Assembly: GCA_965242565.1 (NCBI GenBank)
Contig: OZ251457.1
Location: 1,674,001 to 1,738,000 of the forward strand
Direction: 5' to 3'
DNA from: CATQGW01 sp965242565
GTDB taxonomy: Bacteria; Chloroflexota; Dehalococcoidia; Bin125
DNA length: 64,000 bases
This document shows, one piece after another, positions 40,824 to 51,788 of this stretch (position 1 is the stretch's first letter; every line of letters begins with the position of its first letter). The notes below the pieces were generated by a model that saw only the letters and a program-made list of their open reading frames with translations, did not search any database and had not been told where the DNA came from. The translations under genes and the position numbers were made by a program.

Positions 40824-41699
40824 GTGCGACGGGCAGCGCTGCTGATTGGTCTGTCGGCGCTGCTGGTTGCGGCGGCGTGCGGCGGCGATGATGAACTGAT
40901 CCTGGCGACGACGACCAGTCTGAACGACAGCGGGCTGCTGGAGGAGCTTGCGCCGATTTTCGAGGAGGAGACGGGGATTGCGGTGAAGGTGATCGCGGTG
41001 GGTACCGGAGCGGCGCTGCGGATGGGCGCGGAGGGCAACGCGGACGCGCTGCTGACGCACGCACCGGAGGCGGAGCGCGAGTTGGTCGCCAGCGGGGCGG
41101 TGAGTCGGCGGGCGGTGGTGGCGTACAACGATTTCGTGATTGCGGGGCCGGCGTCGGATCCGGCGGGGGTGCGCGGGATGAGCGACGCGGGCGCGGCGCT
41201 GCTGCGGATCCGCGAGCGGGGGGCGCTGTTCGCGTCGCGCGGGGACGACAGCGGGACGCACAAGAAAGAGTTGGGGCTGTGGGAGGCGGCGGGCGTCAAT
41301 GCGGCATCGCCGGGGGGTTCGGGCGGTTCGGGCGGGTGGTATCTGGAGGTGGGGCAGGGGATGGGGGCGACGCTGACGGTGGCGGATCAGCGCGGCGCGT
41401 ATGTGTTGACCGATCGGGGGACGTACCTGGCGCTGCGCGAGGATTTGCCCGGGCTGGCGCCGCTGGTGGAGGGCGACGCGCGGCTGCTGAACATCTACAG
41501 CGCGATGGAGGTGTCGGAGCAGTTGGACGGGATCGCGGTGGAGGCGGCGTCGCGCTGGACGGCGTTTCTGCTGCGCGAGGACATTCAGGAGCGGATTGGG
41601 GCGTTTCGACGGGAGGAGTTCGGGCGTTCGTTGTTCCATCCGGCGGCGGGCGAGACTGAGGAGTCGCTCGCGACGCGGCTCGGCGGCGCGGGCGGGTGA
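40824..41699 (+). CDS. tupA: tungstate ABC transporter, substrate-binding lipoprotein
   Basis: 291 residues. Signal with lipobox VAAAC, then LILATTTSLNDSGLLEELAPIFEEETGI, GADALLTHAPEAE-type loop and the oxyanion motif SRGDDSGTHKKELGLW, all typical of TupA/WtpA-like tungstate or molybdate binders. GTG start with GAGGAG upstream. First gene of tupABC, 16 bases after cysN, so both probably share the cysD promoter. Confidence 0.9.
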   Translation: MRRAALLIGLSALLVAAACGGDDELILATTTSLNDSGLLEELAPIFEEETGIAVKVIAVGTGAALRMGAEGNADALLTHAPEAERELVASGAVSRRAVVAYNDFVIAGPASDPAGVRGMSDAGAALLRIRERGALFASRGDDSGTHKKELGLWEAAGVNAASPGGSGGSGGWYLEVGQGMGATLTVADQRGAYVLTDRGTYLALREDLPGLAPLVEGDARLLNIYSAMEVSEQLDGIAVEAASRWTAFLLREDIQERIGAFRREEFGRSLFHPAAGETEESLATRLGGAGG

Positions 41700-41716
41700 G
41701 CGGGTAGATTGGCCCG

Positions 41717-42409
41717 ATGGAGTTGATCTGGGAGGGGATCGTGGAGGCGGCGCGGCTGTGGGCGCGAGGGGATCGGGAGGTGATCGAGATCACGCTGCGG
41801 ACGCTGGCGATTTCGGGGGCGGCGACGGGGCTGGCGCTGATCGTGGGGATTCCGCTGGGGGCGCTGCTGGCGCTGCGGCGCTTCCGCGGGCGCGGATTTC
41901 TGGTGGCGGCGGTGAACACGGGGATGGGGATGCCGCCAGTGGCGATCGGGCTGCTGGTGGCGCTGCTGCTCTGGCGCACCGGGCCTTTCGGCTCGCTGGG
42001 GTTGATCTACACGCCAACGGCGATGGTGATTGCGCAGTTGGCGCTGGCGCTGCCGATGGTGGTGGGCTTTTCGCTGGCCTCGATTCAGGCGCTGGATCCG
42101 CGGTTACTGGGGCAGATCTGGGCGTTGGGAGCGAATCGGTTGCAGATGCTCTGGCTGCTGGGGCGGGAGACGCGGCTGGGCTTGATGGCGGCGGTGATGG
42201 CGGGGTTCGGCGCGGCGATCTCGGAGGTGGGCGCGTCGATGCAGGTGGGCGGGAATCTGGCGGGCGAGACGCGGGTGCTGACGACGGCGACGGTGCTCGA
42301 GACGAGCAAGGGGAATTTCGAGCTGGCGATCGCGCTGGCGGTGGTGCTGGTGGTGCTGGCGTACATCGTGAATTTGATTCTGACCGCCGTGCAGCAGCGG
42401 CCGGGCTGA
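41717..42409 (+). CDS. tupB: tungstate ABC transporter, permease
   Basis: 230-residue membrane protein with five to six hydrophobic segments and the EAA loop region (QIWALGANRLQMLWLLGRETRLGLMAAVMAGFGAAISEVGASMQVGGN). This is the usual TupB length. It lies between tupA and tupC. Confidence 0.92.
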   Translation: MELIWEGIVEAARLWARGDREVIEITLRTLAISGAATGLALIVGIPLGALLALRRFRGRGFLVAAVNTGMGMPPVAIGLLVALLLWRTGPFGSLGLIYTPTAMVIAQLALALPMVVGFSLASIQALDPRLLGQIWALGANRLQMLWLLGRETRLGLMAAVMAGFGAAISEVGASMQVGGNLAGETRVLTTATVLETSKGNFELAIALAVVLVVLAYIVNLILTAVQQRPG

Positions 42410-42418
42410 GGCGTCGGC

Positions 42419-43552
<1,134 letters not shown>

Positions 43553-43844
43553 GCCCGGGCTGCTCGGGGAGTTCAATGCCGAAGAGTTGGGCGAGTTCGG
43601 CGTTGCCCGGTTCGGTGGCGGCATGCTCGCCGTTGATCAGGATGGTGGGCGTGGAGCGGTAGCCGCGGTTGAGGCGTTCGACGATTTTGGCGGCTTCTTC
43701 GTCCTGGTCGATGTCGATGCTGCGGTAGGGGATGTTGTGTTGGTCGAGGAAGCGGACGGCGCGGCGGCTGTCGCCGCACCATTCGGTGGTGTAGATGAGG
43801 ACATCGAGGGGGTGGGAGTCGGCAGTGTTGGGCATGTCGTCAGT

Positions 43845-45386
43845 TTAGTGCGACGGGTGGAGGGTGGGGGTTGTGGGTTCGTTGTTTTGGTATGGGGTGT
43901 GGGAGGCGGCTCGGGGACGATTCCCGCTCGGGGGCGGGAATGACGGATGCGGGTCGGGGATGACGTGGAGTTTGAGGAAGTTGGTGGGCTGGTTTTGGCG
44001 GAGGGGGAGGCCGCCGGTGATGATGATGCGGTCGCCGGGGACGAGGTTGAGTTCGCGGACGGCGGCGCGCTCGACATCGCTGATCATTTCTTCGAGGCTG
44101 TCGGGCGGGTGGCAGAGCGCGGGTCGGACGCCCCAGAGAAGTTGGAGGCGCTGCATGACGTCGGGCGAGGGGGCGAGGACGAGGGTGGGGACGGGCAGGC
44201 GATCTTTGGCGATCAGGCGTCCGCTGCGCCCGCTGCCGGTGAAGCCGATGACGGCTTTGACTTCGGGATGCTGCTCGACGGCGGCGGCGACGGCCCAGGC
44301 GATGGTGCGCCCGATGTCGCCGGCCCATGCGCCAGGGCGTCCGCCTGCGCCGCGCGCGGGGTCGTTGGCTTCAGCGGAGCGGATGATGGCGTCCATCATT
44401 TCGACGGTTTCGACGGGTCCGCGCCCGACGGCGGTTTCGGCGGAGAGCATGAGGGCGTCTGCGCCGTCCCAGACGGCGTTGGCGACATCGCTGGCTTCGG
44501 CGCGGGTGGGGCGGGTGCGCCGGACCATGCTTTCGAGCATTTGGGTGGCGATGATCACGGGGGCGAGTGCGCGGTCGCCGGCGTCGATGATGCTGCGCTG
44601 GAGGACGGGCACCTCGGCTGGGCCGACTTCGACGCCGAGGTCGCCGCGGGCGACCATCGCGCCATCGGCGGCGTCGATGATTTGGGGGAGGGAGTCGAGG
44701 GCGACGGCGGTTTCGATCTTGGCGATGAGGGGGATGCCGCGTCCGGCGGCGGCGAGGGCTTCGCGCCCGGCGTGGACATCGTCGATGGTGCGGACGAAGG
44801 AGAGAGCGACGTAGTCCATGCCATGTTCGACGGCGAAACGGGCGTTGGCGCGGTCGGCTTCGGTGACGGCTTCGAGTTGTGCGCCTGCGCCGAGGGCGTG
44901 GAGGCCGGCGCGTGGGGTGAGCAAGCCGCCACCGCGCACCTGGGTTTCGATGCGGGGAGCGCGGACGGTTTCGACGAGGACGTCGATTTCGCCGTCGCGG
45001 AGGTAGACGCGGTCGCCGGGCCGGACTTCGTCGGCGAGCGCGGGGTAGGGGCAGCCGACGATTACGCCGTCGTGTTCGCGTCGGAGGGGTTCGTGGGAGC
45101 CGGCGACGATGGTGAGTGAGTCGCCGCGGGCGACTTCAAGGGGTTGGTCGGCATCGGCGATGCGGATTTTGGGGCCCTGGAGGTCGCCGAGGATGGCGAC
45201 GGGTTTGCCGGTCGCGCGTTGGGCGTCGCGGACGGCGGCGGTGAGTTGGGACCAGGACTTGGGATCGCCGTGAGAGAAGTTGATGCGGGCGACGTCGACG
45301 CCGGCTTCGATAAGGCGTCGGACGGTTTGAGGGTCGGCGCTGGCGGGACCGAGGGTGGCGACGATTTTGGTGCGGCGTTCGGGCAT
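43845..45386 (-). CDS. pyk: pyruvate kinase with repeat-derived C-terminal tail
   Basis: Glycolytic enzyme making pyruvate and ATP. The first ~475 residues are complete: RRTKIVATLGPAS, INFSHGD, LGDLQGPKIRI, IAKIETAVAL, MVARGDLGVEV, IIATQMLESM, FTGSGRSGR. The natural end of such enzymes is near LKLHVI. Here the frame runs on for ~38 residues (PSFPPPSGNRPRAAS and a polar tail) encoded by an ATTCCCGC/GCGGGAAT repeat at 43920-43941 and its flank. The core should fold; the tail is probably disordered. Confidence 0.93.
   Translation of the reverse strand: MPERRTKIVATLGPASADPQTVRRLIEAGVDVARINFSHGDPKSWSQLTAAVRDAQRATGKPVAILGDLQGPKIRIADADQPLEVARGDSLTIVAGSHEPLRREHDGVIVGCPYPALADEVRPGDRVYLRDGEIDVLVETVRAPRIETQVRGGGLLTPRAGLHALGAGAQLEAVTEADRANARFAVEHGMDYVALSFVRTIDDVHAGREALAAAGRGIPLIAKIETAVALDSLPQIIDAADGAMVARGDLGVEVGPAEVPVLQRSIIDAGDRALAPVIIATQMLESMVRRTRPTRAEASDVANAVWDGADALMLSAETAVGRGPVETVEMMDAIIRSAEANDPARGAGGRPGAWAGDIGRTIAWAVAAAVEQHPEVKAVIGFTGSGRSGRLIAKDRLPVPTLVLAPSPDVMQRLQLLWGVRPALCHPPDSLEEMISDVERAAVRELNLVPGDRIIITGGLPLRQNQPTNFLKLHVIPDPHPSFPPPSGNRPRAASHTPYQNNEPTTPTLHPSH
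43920..43941. repeat. ATTCCCGC/GCGGGAAT palindrome inside pyk 3' end
   Basis: Same 22-base palindrome as at 3460, 27070 and 35353, here followed by TGACGG and translated in the pyruvate kinase frame. Confidence 0.85.
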
Positions 45387-45414
45387 GCGACGATCTTACG
45401 GGGGTGTGGTGTGG

Positions 45415-45826
45415 TGGTGGGTTATGGGTTTGTGTTCGGGTTTGGTCAGGTTTGTTCGGGTTTGTTCGGCGTGTTCGGGGTGGGTCGGGGCTGTGTTCTA
45501 TCTGGTCGGGGCGGTTTTGCGTGGTCGGGTTTGTTCGGGGTTGGTCGGGGTGGGTGGGGGTGAGCATCGGTGTGTCCGTCGTTCCGGTGCGGAGGCGCGA
45601 CGGTATCACGGGGCGGGCGGGATGGGGAAATCCATACGGAGGCGGTTGGTGTACGGCGCACGGGAAGTCCTGCGAACGGGGGTTGGGGGGTGGTTTGGGA
45701 TGCTGGTGTTGCGAACGGGGTTGGGTTTGGGTTCCCGCTTTCGCGGGAACGACGGAACCTGGTGCGAGCAGGGCGGGAGGGTGGTGGGATGCGGCGGTGG
45801 TGCTGGGCACGGCGAGATACCCGCGG
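45415..45826. repeat. mosaic repeat island downstream of groEL, upstream of pyk
   Basis: Has the same module order as the 35-kb island: GTTCGGG tracts, TCTATCTGGTCGGGGCGG (45497), CGACGGTATCACGG, GGGAAGTCCTGCGAACGGG, GGGTTGGGTTTGGG. At the position of the CCCCAGA hairpin it carries a different hairpin, GTTCCCGC-TTTC-GCGGGAAC (45731-45750). ATACCCGC/GCGGGTAT follows at 45817. No gene seen. Confidence 0.85.
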
Positions 45827-45970
45827 CAAGCGCGGGTATGACGGAGAAATGCAAGCGCGGGTATGACGGGAGGAATGCAAAGCGCGGGTGTGACGGAGAG
45901 GTCAAGCGCGGGTGTGACGGAGAGGTCAAGCGCGGGTGTGACGGAGAGGTCAAGCGCGGGTGTGACGAGG
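45827..45970. repeat. six tandem units of about 24 bp
   Basis: Units of the type CAAGCGCGGGTGTGACGGAG plus a 4-6 base tail, starting at 45827, 45852, 45878, 45903, 45927 and 45951. The first two read GTATGACGG, the later ones GTGTGACGG. This is an amplification of the right arm of the ATACCCGC/GCGGGTAT palindrome. Confidence 0.9.
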
Positions 45971-46019
45971 GTGGGGCGAGCGGGACGAAGGACAGCGGTG
46001 GGGCAAGGGAGAATCGAGC

Positions 46020-46043
46020 GGGCCGCCCCTGGTGGGGCGGCCC
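46020..46043 (-). terminator. hairpin downstream of groEL
   Basis: Perfect 10-bp stem GGGCCGCCCC/GGGGCGGCCC with loop TGGT, about 105 bases after the groEL stop. No T run follows. GC-rich repeats continue between it and the stop. Confidence 0.5.
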
Positions 46044-46149
46044 GTTCGGGTCGCGCGGGGTGCCGGGCCGCTCGGGGTACCGGGCGACTGCGGGGTCGTT
46101 CGGGTTGGGCGGGGCGCCGGGCGGCTGTGTGGCCGCTCGGGTTGGGGGG

Positions 46150-47754
<1,605 letters not shown>

Positions 47755-47821
47755 TGGGGTTCCGTCTCCTTGCTGGTGTGCGGCTGGTTTTGCGCCAGTG
47801 TTCCGTGTGTGCCGGTGTTGG

Positions 47822-47848
47822 CTGGCACTCTCCGTGTGGGAGTGCCAA
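47822..47848. promoter_or_regulatory. CIRCE element (HrcA operator) of groEL
   Basis: Inverted repeat CTGGCACTC-N9-GAGTGCCAA, close to the consensus TTAGCACTC-N9-GAGTGCTAA, 68 bases before the groEL ATG. It predicts heat-shock repression by HrcA. Confidence 0.9.
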
Positions 47849-47947
47849 CAGGGGAGATTGTCGCGCACTCCGCGCCCGCGCGCAAGTGTTGCGCAAGGGT
47901 TGACGGGCGGCCAACGTCAAACTCGATACAGGGACGGGCGCGAAGCG

Positions 47948-48361
47948 TCAGGGGAGGAGCCAGGCGAGGCGGCGGAGCGGACCATAACGGCAGAGCACCA
48001 CCGCTTCGATGGCTGCGTCGGGGACTGCTCCGTAGGCGCGGCTGTCGGTGCTGTGGGTCGGATTGTCGCCGAGCGCGAACCAGCCGCCGGGCTCGCGGGC
48101 GACGGCGCGCTTGATGGAGCGGCGTCGGCCGGCTCGCGGCTCGCGGAAGACGATGATGCGGCCGGGGGCGGGAGGCAGCCGGCGCGCGGAGACGGCGAGC
48201 AGCCAGTCGCCGTGTTGGAGAGTGGGCGACATGCTGTCGCCTTCGACGGCGTAGGCCTCGAGCAGGCGGGTCTGCGGGCCGGGGCTAGAAGTCGTCGAAA
48301 TCGAAGTCGTCGTGGCTGTGGCCGTGGTCGTGTCCGTGGCCGCCCATGCCGGGCATTCCAC
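47948..48361 (-). CDS. S26-family signal peptidase-like protein (Ni-SOD maturation protease type)
   Basis: Serine-lysine peptidase fold: YAVEGDSMSPTLQHGDWLL with the catalytic Ser, SIKRAVARE with the Lys, then GWFALGDNPTHSTDSRAYGAV. Length and missing membrane anchor resemble the protease that matures nickel superoxide dismutase, but no sodN is in the window. The domain begins near the fmdB stop. The only in-frame ATG (48361) lies inside fmdB and would add a Thr-rich N-terminus, so the start is uncertain; a non-ATG start nearer 48250 is possible. Confidence 0.75.
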   Translation of the reverse strand: MECPAWAATDTTTATATTTSISTTSSPGPQTRLLEAYAVEGDSMSPTLQHGDWLLAVSARRLPPAPGRIIVFREPRAGRRRSIKRAVAREPGGWFALGDNPTHSTDSRAYGAVPDAAIEAVVLCRYGPLRRLAWLLP

Positions 48362-48575
48362 CCATGCCGCTCATGTCGTCCATGCCGCCGAAGTCGAAGT
48401 CGTCGAAGGAGCTGGAGGCGGCGCCGGTGTGGATGGCGACGCCTGCGCCGAAGACGCGGGCGCCCGCGCCGCCGTCGCCTTTGGGGCAATCGGGCGTGTC
48501 GGGGGCCTGGCCCATTCGGGCGATCAGCTCGAAGGTGTCGCCGCATTGGCCGCAGCGGTAGTCGTAGGCGGGCAT
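48285..48575 (-). CDS. FmdB-type zinc ribbon protein with His/Gly-rich tail
   Basis: 96 residues: MPAYDYRCGQCGDTFELI begins the FmdB zinc ribbon with a CxxC. The second metal half reads DCPKGDG, so one Cys of the usual second pair is missing. The C-terminal ~45 residues are Asp/Gly/Met/His-rich (GMGGHGHDHGHSHDD) and may bind metal. ATG 48575 has AGGAG nine bases upstream. Confidence 0.85.
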   Translation of the reverse strand: MPAYDYRCGQCGDTFELIARMGQAPDTPDCPKGDGGAGARVFGAGVAIHTGAASSSFDDFDFGGMDDMSGMGGMPGMGGHGHDHGHSHDDFDFDDF

Positions 48576-48657
48576 GGGTCGTCGCTCCTTTCGGCTACGG
48601 GGCAGCATAGCGCGGCCTATGATCGGGGCGTCCAGCGGTGTGCGAGGGGAGATTCCA

Positions 48658-49959
48658 ATGGCCGACATCCGCGATTTTTGCGAGCGACTGTGGAACGGGG
48701 AGATCGATGTGGTGCGCGAGGCGCACCCGGTGACGAGCGCGTGGAACGAGGGGCAGGCGGAGGAGATCGGGGAGGGGCTGCTCTACTACAAGACGGCGGC
48801 ATCGGCGAACACGCTGGACACGGGCGACGGTCTGGTGATGCTGGACACGGGGACGCGGCAGGATTCCACGCCGCTCTACGAGGCGGTGCGGCGTTGGCGT
48901 CCGGATGCGCCGCTGGCGGCGGCGGTGTTTTCACACCACCATGTGGATCACATTTTCGGGGTGGATCGTTTCGATGCGGAGGCGGCGGAGCAGGGGTGGA
49001 GTCGGCCGATCGTCTACGGGCACGAGGCGATCGGGCCGCATTTCGACCGCTACAAGCGGACGGTGGGCTACAACACGGCGATCAACTCGCGGCAGTTTCT
49101 GCGTCCGGGCCTGGAGGCGAAGGCGTGGCTGCCTTGGCCGGACGAGTTCCGCTATCCGGACGTGGGGTTCGAGAATCGACTGCGCTTCCAGCGCGGGGAC
49201 TGCGCGTTTGAGCTGACGCACACGCGAGGGGAGACGGAGGACGCGGTGTGGACGTGGGTGCCGGAGCGGAAGCTGCTGTGTCCGGGCGACCTGTTCATCT
49301 GGGCGGTGCCGAATGCGGGGAATCCGCAGAAGGTGCAGCGCTGGTGCTCGGAGTGGGCGGCGGGTTTGCGGGAGATGGCGGCGTTGGGGGCGGAGACGAT
49401 GCTGCCGGGGCACGGCTTCCCGATTTTCGGGGCGGAGCGGATTCGGCAGGCGCTGACGGATACGGCGGATCTGCTGGATGCGATTGAGTCGCGGACGCTG
49501 GCGCTGATGAACGAGGGGGCGACGCTGGATCGGGTGCTGCATGAGATCGAGCTGCCGGCGGAGCTGCTGGAGAAGCCGTACCTGAGCTCGGCCTACGATC
49601 ACCCGGAGTTCATTGTGCGGAATGTGTGGCGGTTCTACGGGGGCTGGTATGAGGGGGAGCCGGATCGTCTGCTGCCGGCTCCGCGGGCGGCGGAGGCGGC
49701 GGAATGGGTGACGCTGGCGGGGGGGCTGCGCCCGGTGCTGGAGCGGGCGCGGGCGCATCTGGATCATGGCAATTTGCAGCTGGCGTGCCACCTGATTGAG
49801 CACGCGGCGGCGGCGGCTCCGAGTCCGGAGGTGCATGAGTTGCGGGCGGAGATTTACGCGGCGCGTGCGGCGGAGCAGGACTCGTCGATGGCGCGGGGGA
49901 TTTTTTCGTTTGCGGCGGCATCGTCGCGGCAGGGGAAGCGGGATTTTTTCAGTTCGTAG
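48658..49959 (+). CDS. MBL-fold hydrolase, alkyl sulfatase-like
   Basis: 433 residues. The metal site HHHVDH lies at 93-98, with LDTGTRQDS before it and TRGETEDAVW, CPGDLF and LPGHGFPI after it. The C-terminal region (YDHPEFIVRNVWRFYGGWYEGEPDRLLP) is the dimerisation domain of SdsA1/BDS1-type alkyl sulfatases, though the usual sterol-carrier-like third domain is absent. ATG 48658 has GGGGAG upstream. Possible role: hydrolysis of sulfate esters or related compounds. Confidence 0.87.
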   Translation: MADIRDFCERLWNGEIDVVREAHPVTSAWNEGQAEEIGEGLLYYKTAASANTLDTGDGLVMLDTGTRQDSTPLYEAVRRWRPDAPLAAAVFSHHHVDHIFGVDRFDAEAAEQGWSRPIVYGHEAIGPHFDRYKRTVGYNTAINSRQFLRPGLEAKAWLPWPDEFRYPDVGFENRLRFQRGDCAFELTHTRGETEDAVWTWVPERKLLCPGDLFIWAVPNAGNPQKVQRWCSEWAAGLREMAALGAETMLPGHGFPIFGAERIRQALTDTADLLDAIESRTLALMNEGATLDRVLHEIELPAELLEKPYLSSAYDHPEFIVRNVWRFYGGWYEGEPDRLLPAPRAAEAAEWVTLAGGLRPVLERARAHLDHGNLQLACHLIEHAAAAAPSPEVHELRAEIYAARAAEQDSSMARGIFSFAAASSRQGKRDFFSS

Positions 49960-49992
49960 GGGGCAGGTGCCATCGCCGCGCCGTTTTCGGCT

Positions 49993-50679
49993 TTAGCGGG
50001 ACCGCTTCTTGCCTCCTTGCCGCTTACCGCCACGCTTCTGCGCTTTCGTGCGTGGCCGGCCGTGATGCTGTATGAAGTATTGAGCAGTGTCCGCGCAACT
50101 CTCGTTGTACGTGCTTGGGTCGATGAGCAGTTGCTCTGCTCGAGGATGGGGAAGGGCGGAATGCTTGCTCCCTGACCGCCACCCAGCAGTCAGCACAACG
50201 GGGTGCGGAGACGGCAAGCTGCGGACGAATTTGAAGACCGATTCGAAATCGCTGTCCCTGGAGAACAGAATGGCCACATCGCAGCTTCCCGCCACTGCGT
50301 CTCTGAAGACATGCAGCGCCAGCAGGATGTCGATGCCCTTCTCGCGAGGACGCCCTCCTCCCTCGTCGTAATGGAGCCAAGCATGCGTCAGCGAGATGCC
50401 ATCCTCTTTCCACGCCTTCGCCTGCCTGTTCCAGGCGGACGCCGCTTCAGGCTCGTAGCGTTGAACCGGGCGGCCCCGAAAGACCTTGACGGACGTGATC
50501 TCCAGCGGCTCGCGCGCCGGGAACTTCCTCGCGTACTCCTCGCAGAGTGCCTCTGCGAGCGCGCGTGGCTTGAAATGTCCGTTCGTGCGGTCGTGGCCGG
50601 GTTCGTCGTTGTGGAAGAACTCCCGCGCGTGGCGGTACGCATTCTCGTAGTCGATGTAGACGATCGCCCGGCTTGCTAT
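49993..50679 (-). CDS. NYN (PIN-like) nuclease-domain protein without a standard start codon
   Basis: A continuous frame encodes about 228 residues. It starts RAIVYIDYENAYRHAREFF and includes PLEITSVKVFRGRP, KGIDILLALHVFRD, CDVAILFSRDSDFESVF, and a Lys/Arg-rich C-terminus (KAQKRGGKRQGGKKRSR). The acidic residues in VYIDYEN, GIDILL and SRDSDF are the expected metal ligands of NYN ribonucleases. Between the upstream stop (50691-50689) and the domain there is no ATG, GTG or TTG; an ATA at 50679 sits where the start should be. The frame is otherwise intact, so loss of the start is recent or an unusual codon is used. Confidence 0.72.
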   Translation of the reverse strand: MASRAIVYIDYENAYRHAREFFHNDEPGHDRTNGHFKPRALAEALCEEYARKFPAREPLEITSVKVFRGRPVQRYEPEAASAWNRQAKAWKEDGISLTHAWLHYDEGGGRPREKGIDILLALHVFRDAVAGSCDVAILFSRDSDFESVFKFVRSLPSPHPVVLTAGWRSGSKHSALPHPRAEQLLIDPSTYNESCADTAQYFIQHHGRPRTKAQKRGGKRQGGKKRSR

Positions 50680-50699
50680 ACGCCGATGCTAGCAGCAGC

Positions 50700-51091
50700 T
50701 TGGCGTCGCCAGTGAGAGAAGGGCAGGGGGGAAGGCGGTTGTGTTGGCTCAGCCGTAGGGTGCCACATCGATGGTGTCGGATGAATTGCCGCTGCCCGCC
50801 AGTAGGGTGCGTCGGAGCGTCGCACGGATTCAGCCTCGGGCCTGGCCTTGTTTGTCACGTGGTCAGCGAGCGCCGAAGGGCGAGGTTTGACTCTCCATCC
50901 GGGGTTTCCCCTCGGAAAGGCACCGAAGGGCTGAGCACTTGTAAGTTTGCACATCAGCGTGGTGGATGTCAAGGCGCAGCCAGGTAGATGTCAAATACTT
51001 TACAGAACTGGGGCCTTGCCGATCTGAGTCCGGCAGAAGAGGGCACCCCAAAATCTGTGCCGTCGCTCGCTTGCCACTTCAGCGCTCTAGC
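50700..51091. other. about 390 bases without a credible gene
   Basis: Lower GC than its surroundings. A minus-strand open frame of 98 codons (50676-50972) has no recognisable family and poor codon pattern. A pair of direct repeats (GGTGGATGTCAA at 50970 and GGTAGATGTCAA at 50992, 22-base period) resembles transposon-end repeats or a tandem operator. I can say no more. Confidence 0.5.
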
Positions 51092-51760
51092 CTACCGGGG
51101 CAGGCCCTGGGTGCGGAAGTGGTGGGTGGCGGCGGCGGTGCCGCTCCGGATTCGGATCATTGCGCGGTCGGCGACCAGTTCGTTGGAGACGGCCTGGGCC
51201 CGGCCGCGCTCCAGGGCGGCGTCTTGCAGCGGCCACTTTGCGCCGATGATTGTGACGCCTCCCACGCGGTCGCTGAGGGGGATGACGGAGATGTAGTCGC
51301 CGGGGTGGCCGTGGAAGTGGGTTTCGCGGACGCCGTCGCCGTGGAGGATGGCGAGGGCGCTCCAGCCGTCGACGGCCCAGGTGGGGATTTGGCGCAGGCT
51401 GGGGTGGGTGAGCAGGCTGAGGTTGCCGAGGGTGTGGTCGATGCGGTCGCCGCCGAGCGCGCCGAGCACGATCAGGGAGGATGCGCCGCGTTGGAGGGCG
51501 AGTTGGAGGGCGACATCGGCATCGGTGCGCTGCTGGGGCGCGGGGTGTTCGACGATTTCGACGCCGGCGGCGCGCATACGGAAGAGCTCGGCGGGATCGA
51601 GCGAGTCGAAGTCGCCGATGATTATGTGGGGCTGGATGCCGATGGCGGAGAGACGCTCTGCGCCGCTGTCGGCGGCGACGATCAGCCCAGCGCCGACGAG
51701 GGCGGAGCGCACCAACGGGGAGTCGCGCAGGTCGCCTCCGAGCGCGACGACGGTCTGCAT
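51092..51760 (-). CDS. thiN: thiamine diphosphokinase
   Basis: 222 residues: VALGGDLRDS, LIVAADSGAERL, IIIGDFDSLDPAE, RTDADVALQLALQRGA, LGGDRIDHTLGNLSLL, then the C-terminal substrate domain. It makes thiamine diphosphate, the cofactor, from thiamine. Start taken at ATG 51760, 28 bases after the LLM stop; the ribosome site is weak. Probably co-transcribed with the upstream LLM gene. Confidence 0.9.
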   Translation of the reverse strand: MQTVVALGGDLRDSPLVRSALVGAGLIVAADSGAERLSAIGIQPHIIIGDFDSLDPAELFRMRAAGVEIVEHPAPQQRTDADVALQLALQRGASSLIVLGALGGDRIDHTLGNLSLLTHPSLRQIPTWAVDGWSALAILHGDGVRETHFHGHPGDYISVIPLSDRVGGVTIIGAKWPLQDAALERGRAQAVSNELVADRAMIRIRSGTAAATHHFRTQGLPR

Positions 51761-51788
51761 GCCAACCAGCAATCCGGCCCGCAGCGGG

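Noticed and set aside
45827..45970. Possible CRISPR array
   Set aside because: Units abut with no spacers of constant length, and the units derive from the neighbouring palindrome; no cas genes are present.
50676..50972. 98-codon minus-strand frame
   Set aside because: No recognisable features, and it overlaps the upstream side of the NYN gene; coding pattern is weak.
50970..51005. Remnant of an IS21-like end (two GATGTCAA repeats)
   Set aside because: Only two short repeats with no transposase fragment or partner end nearby.
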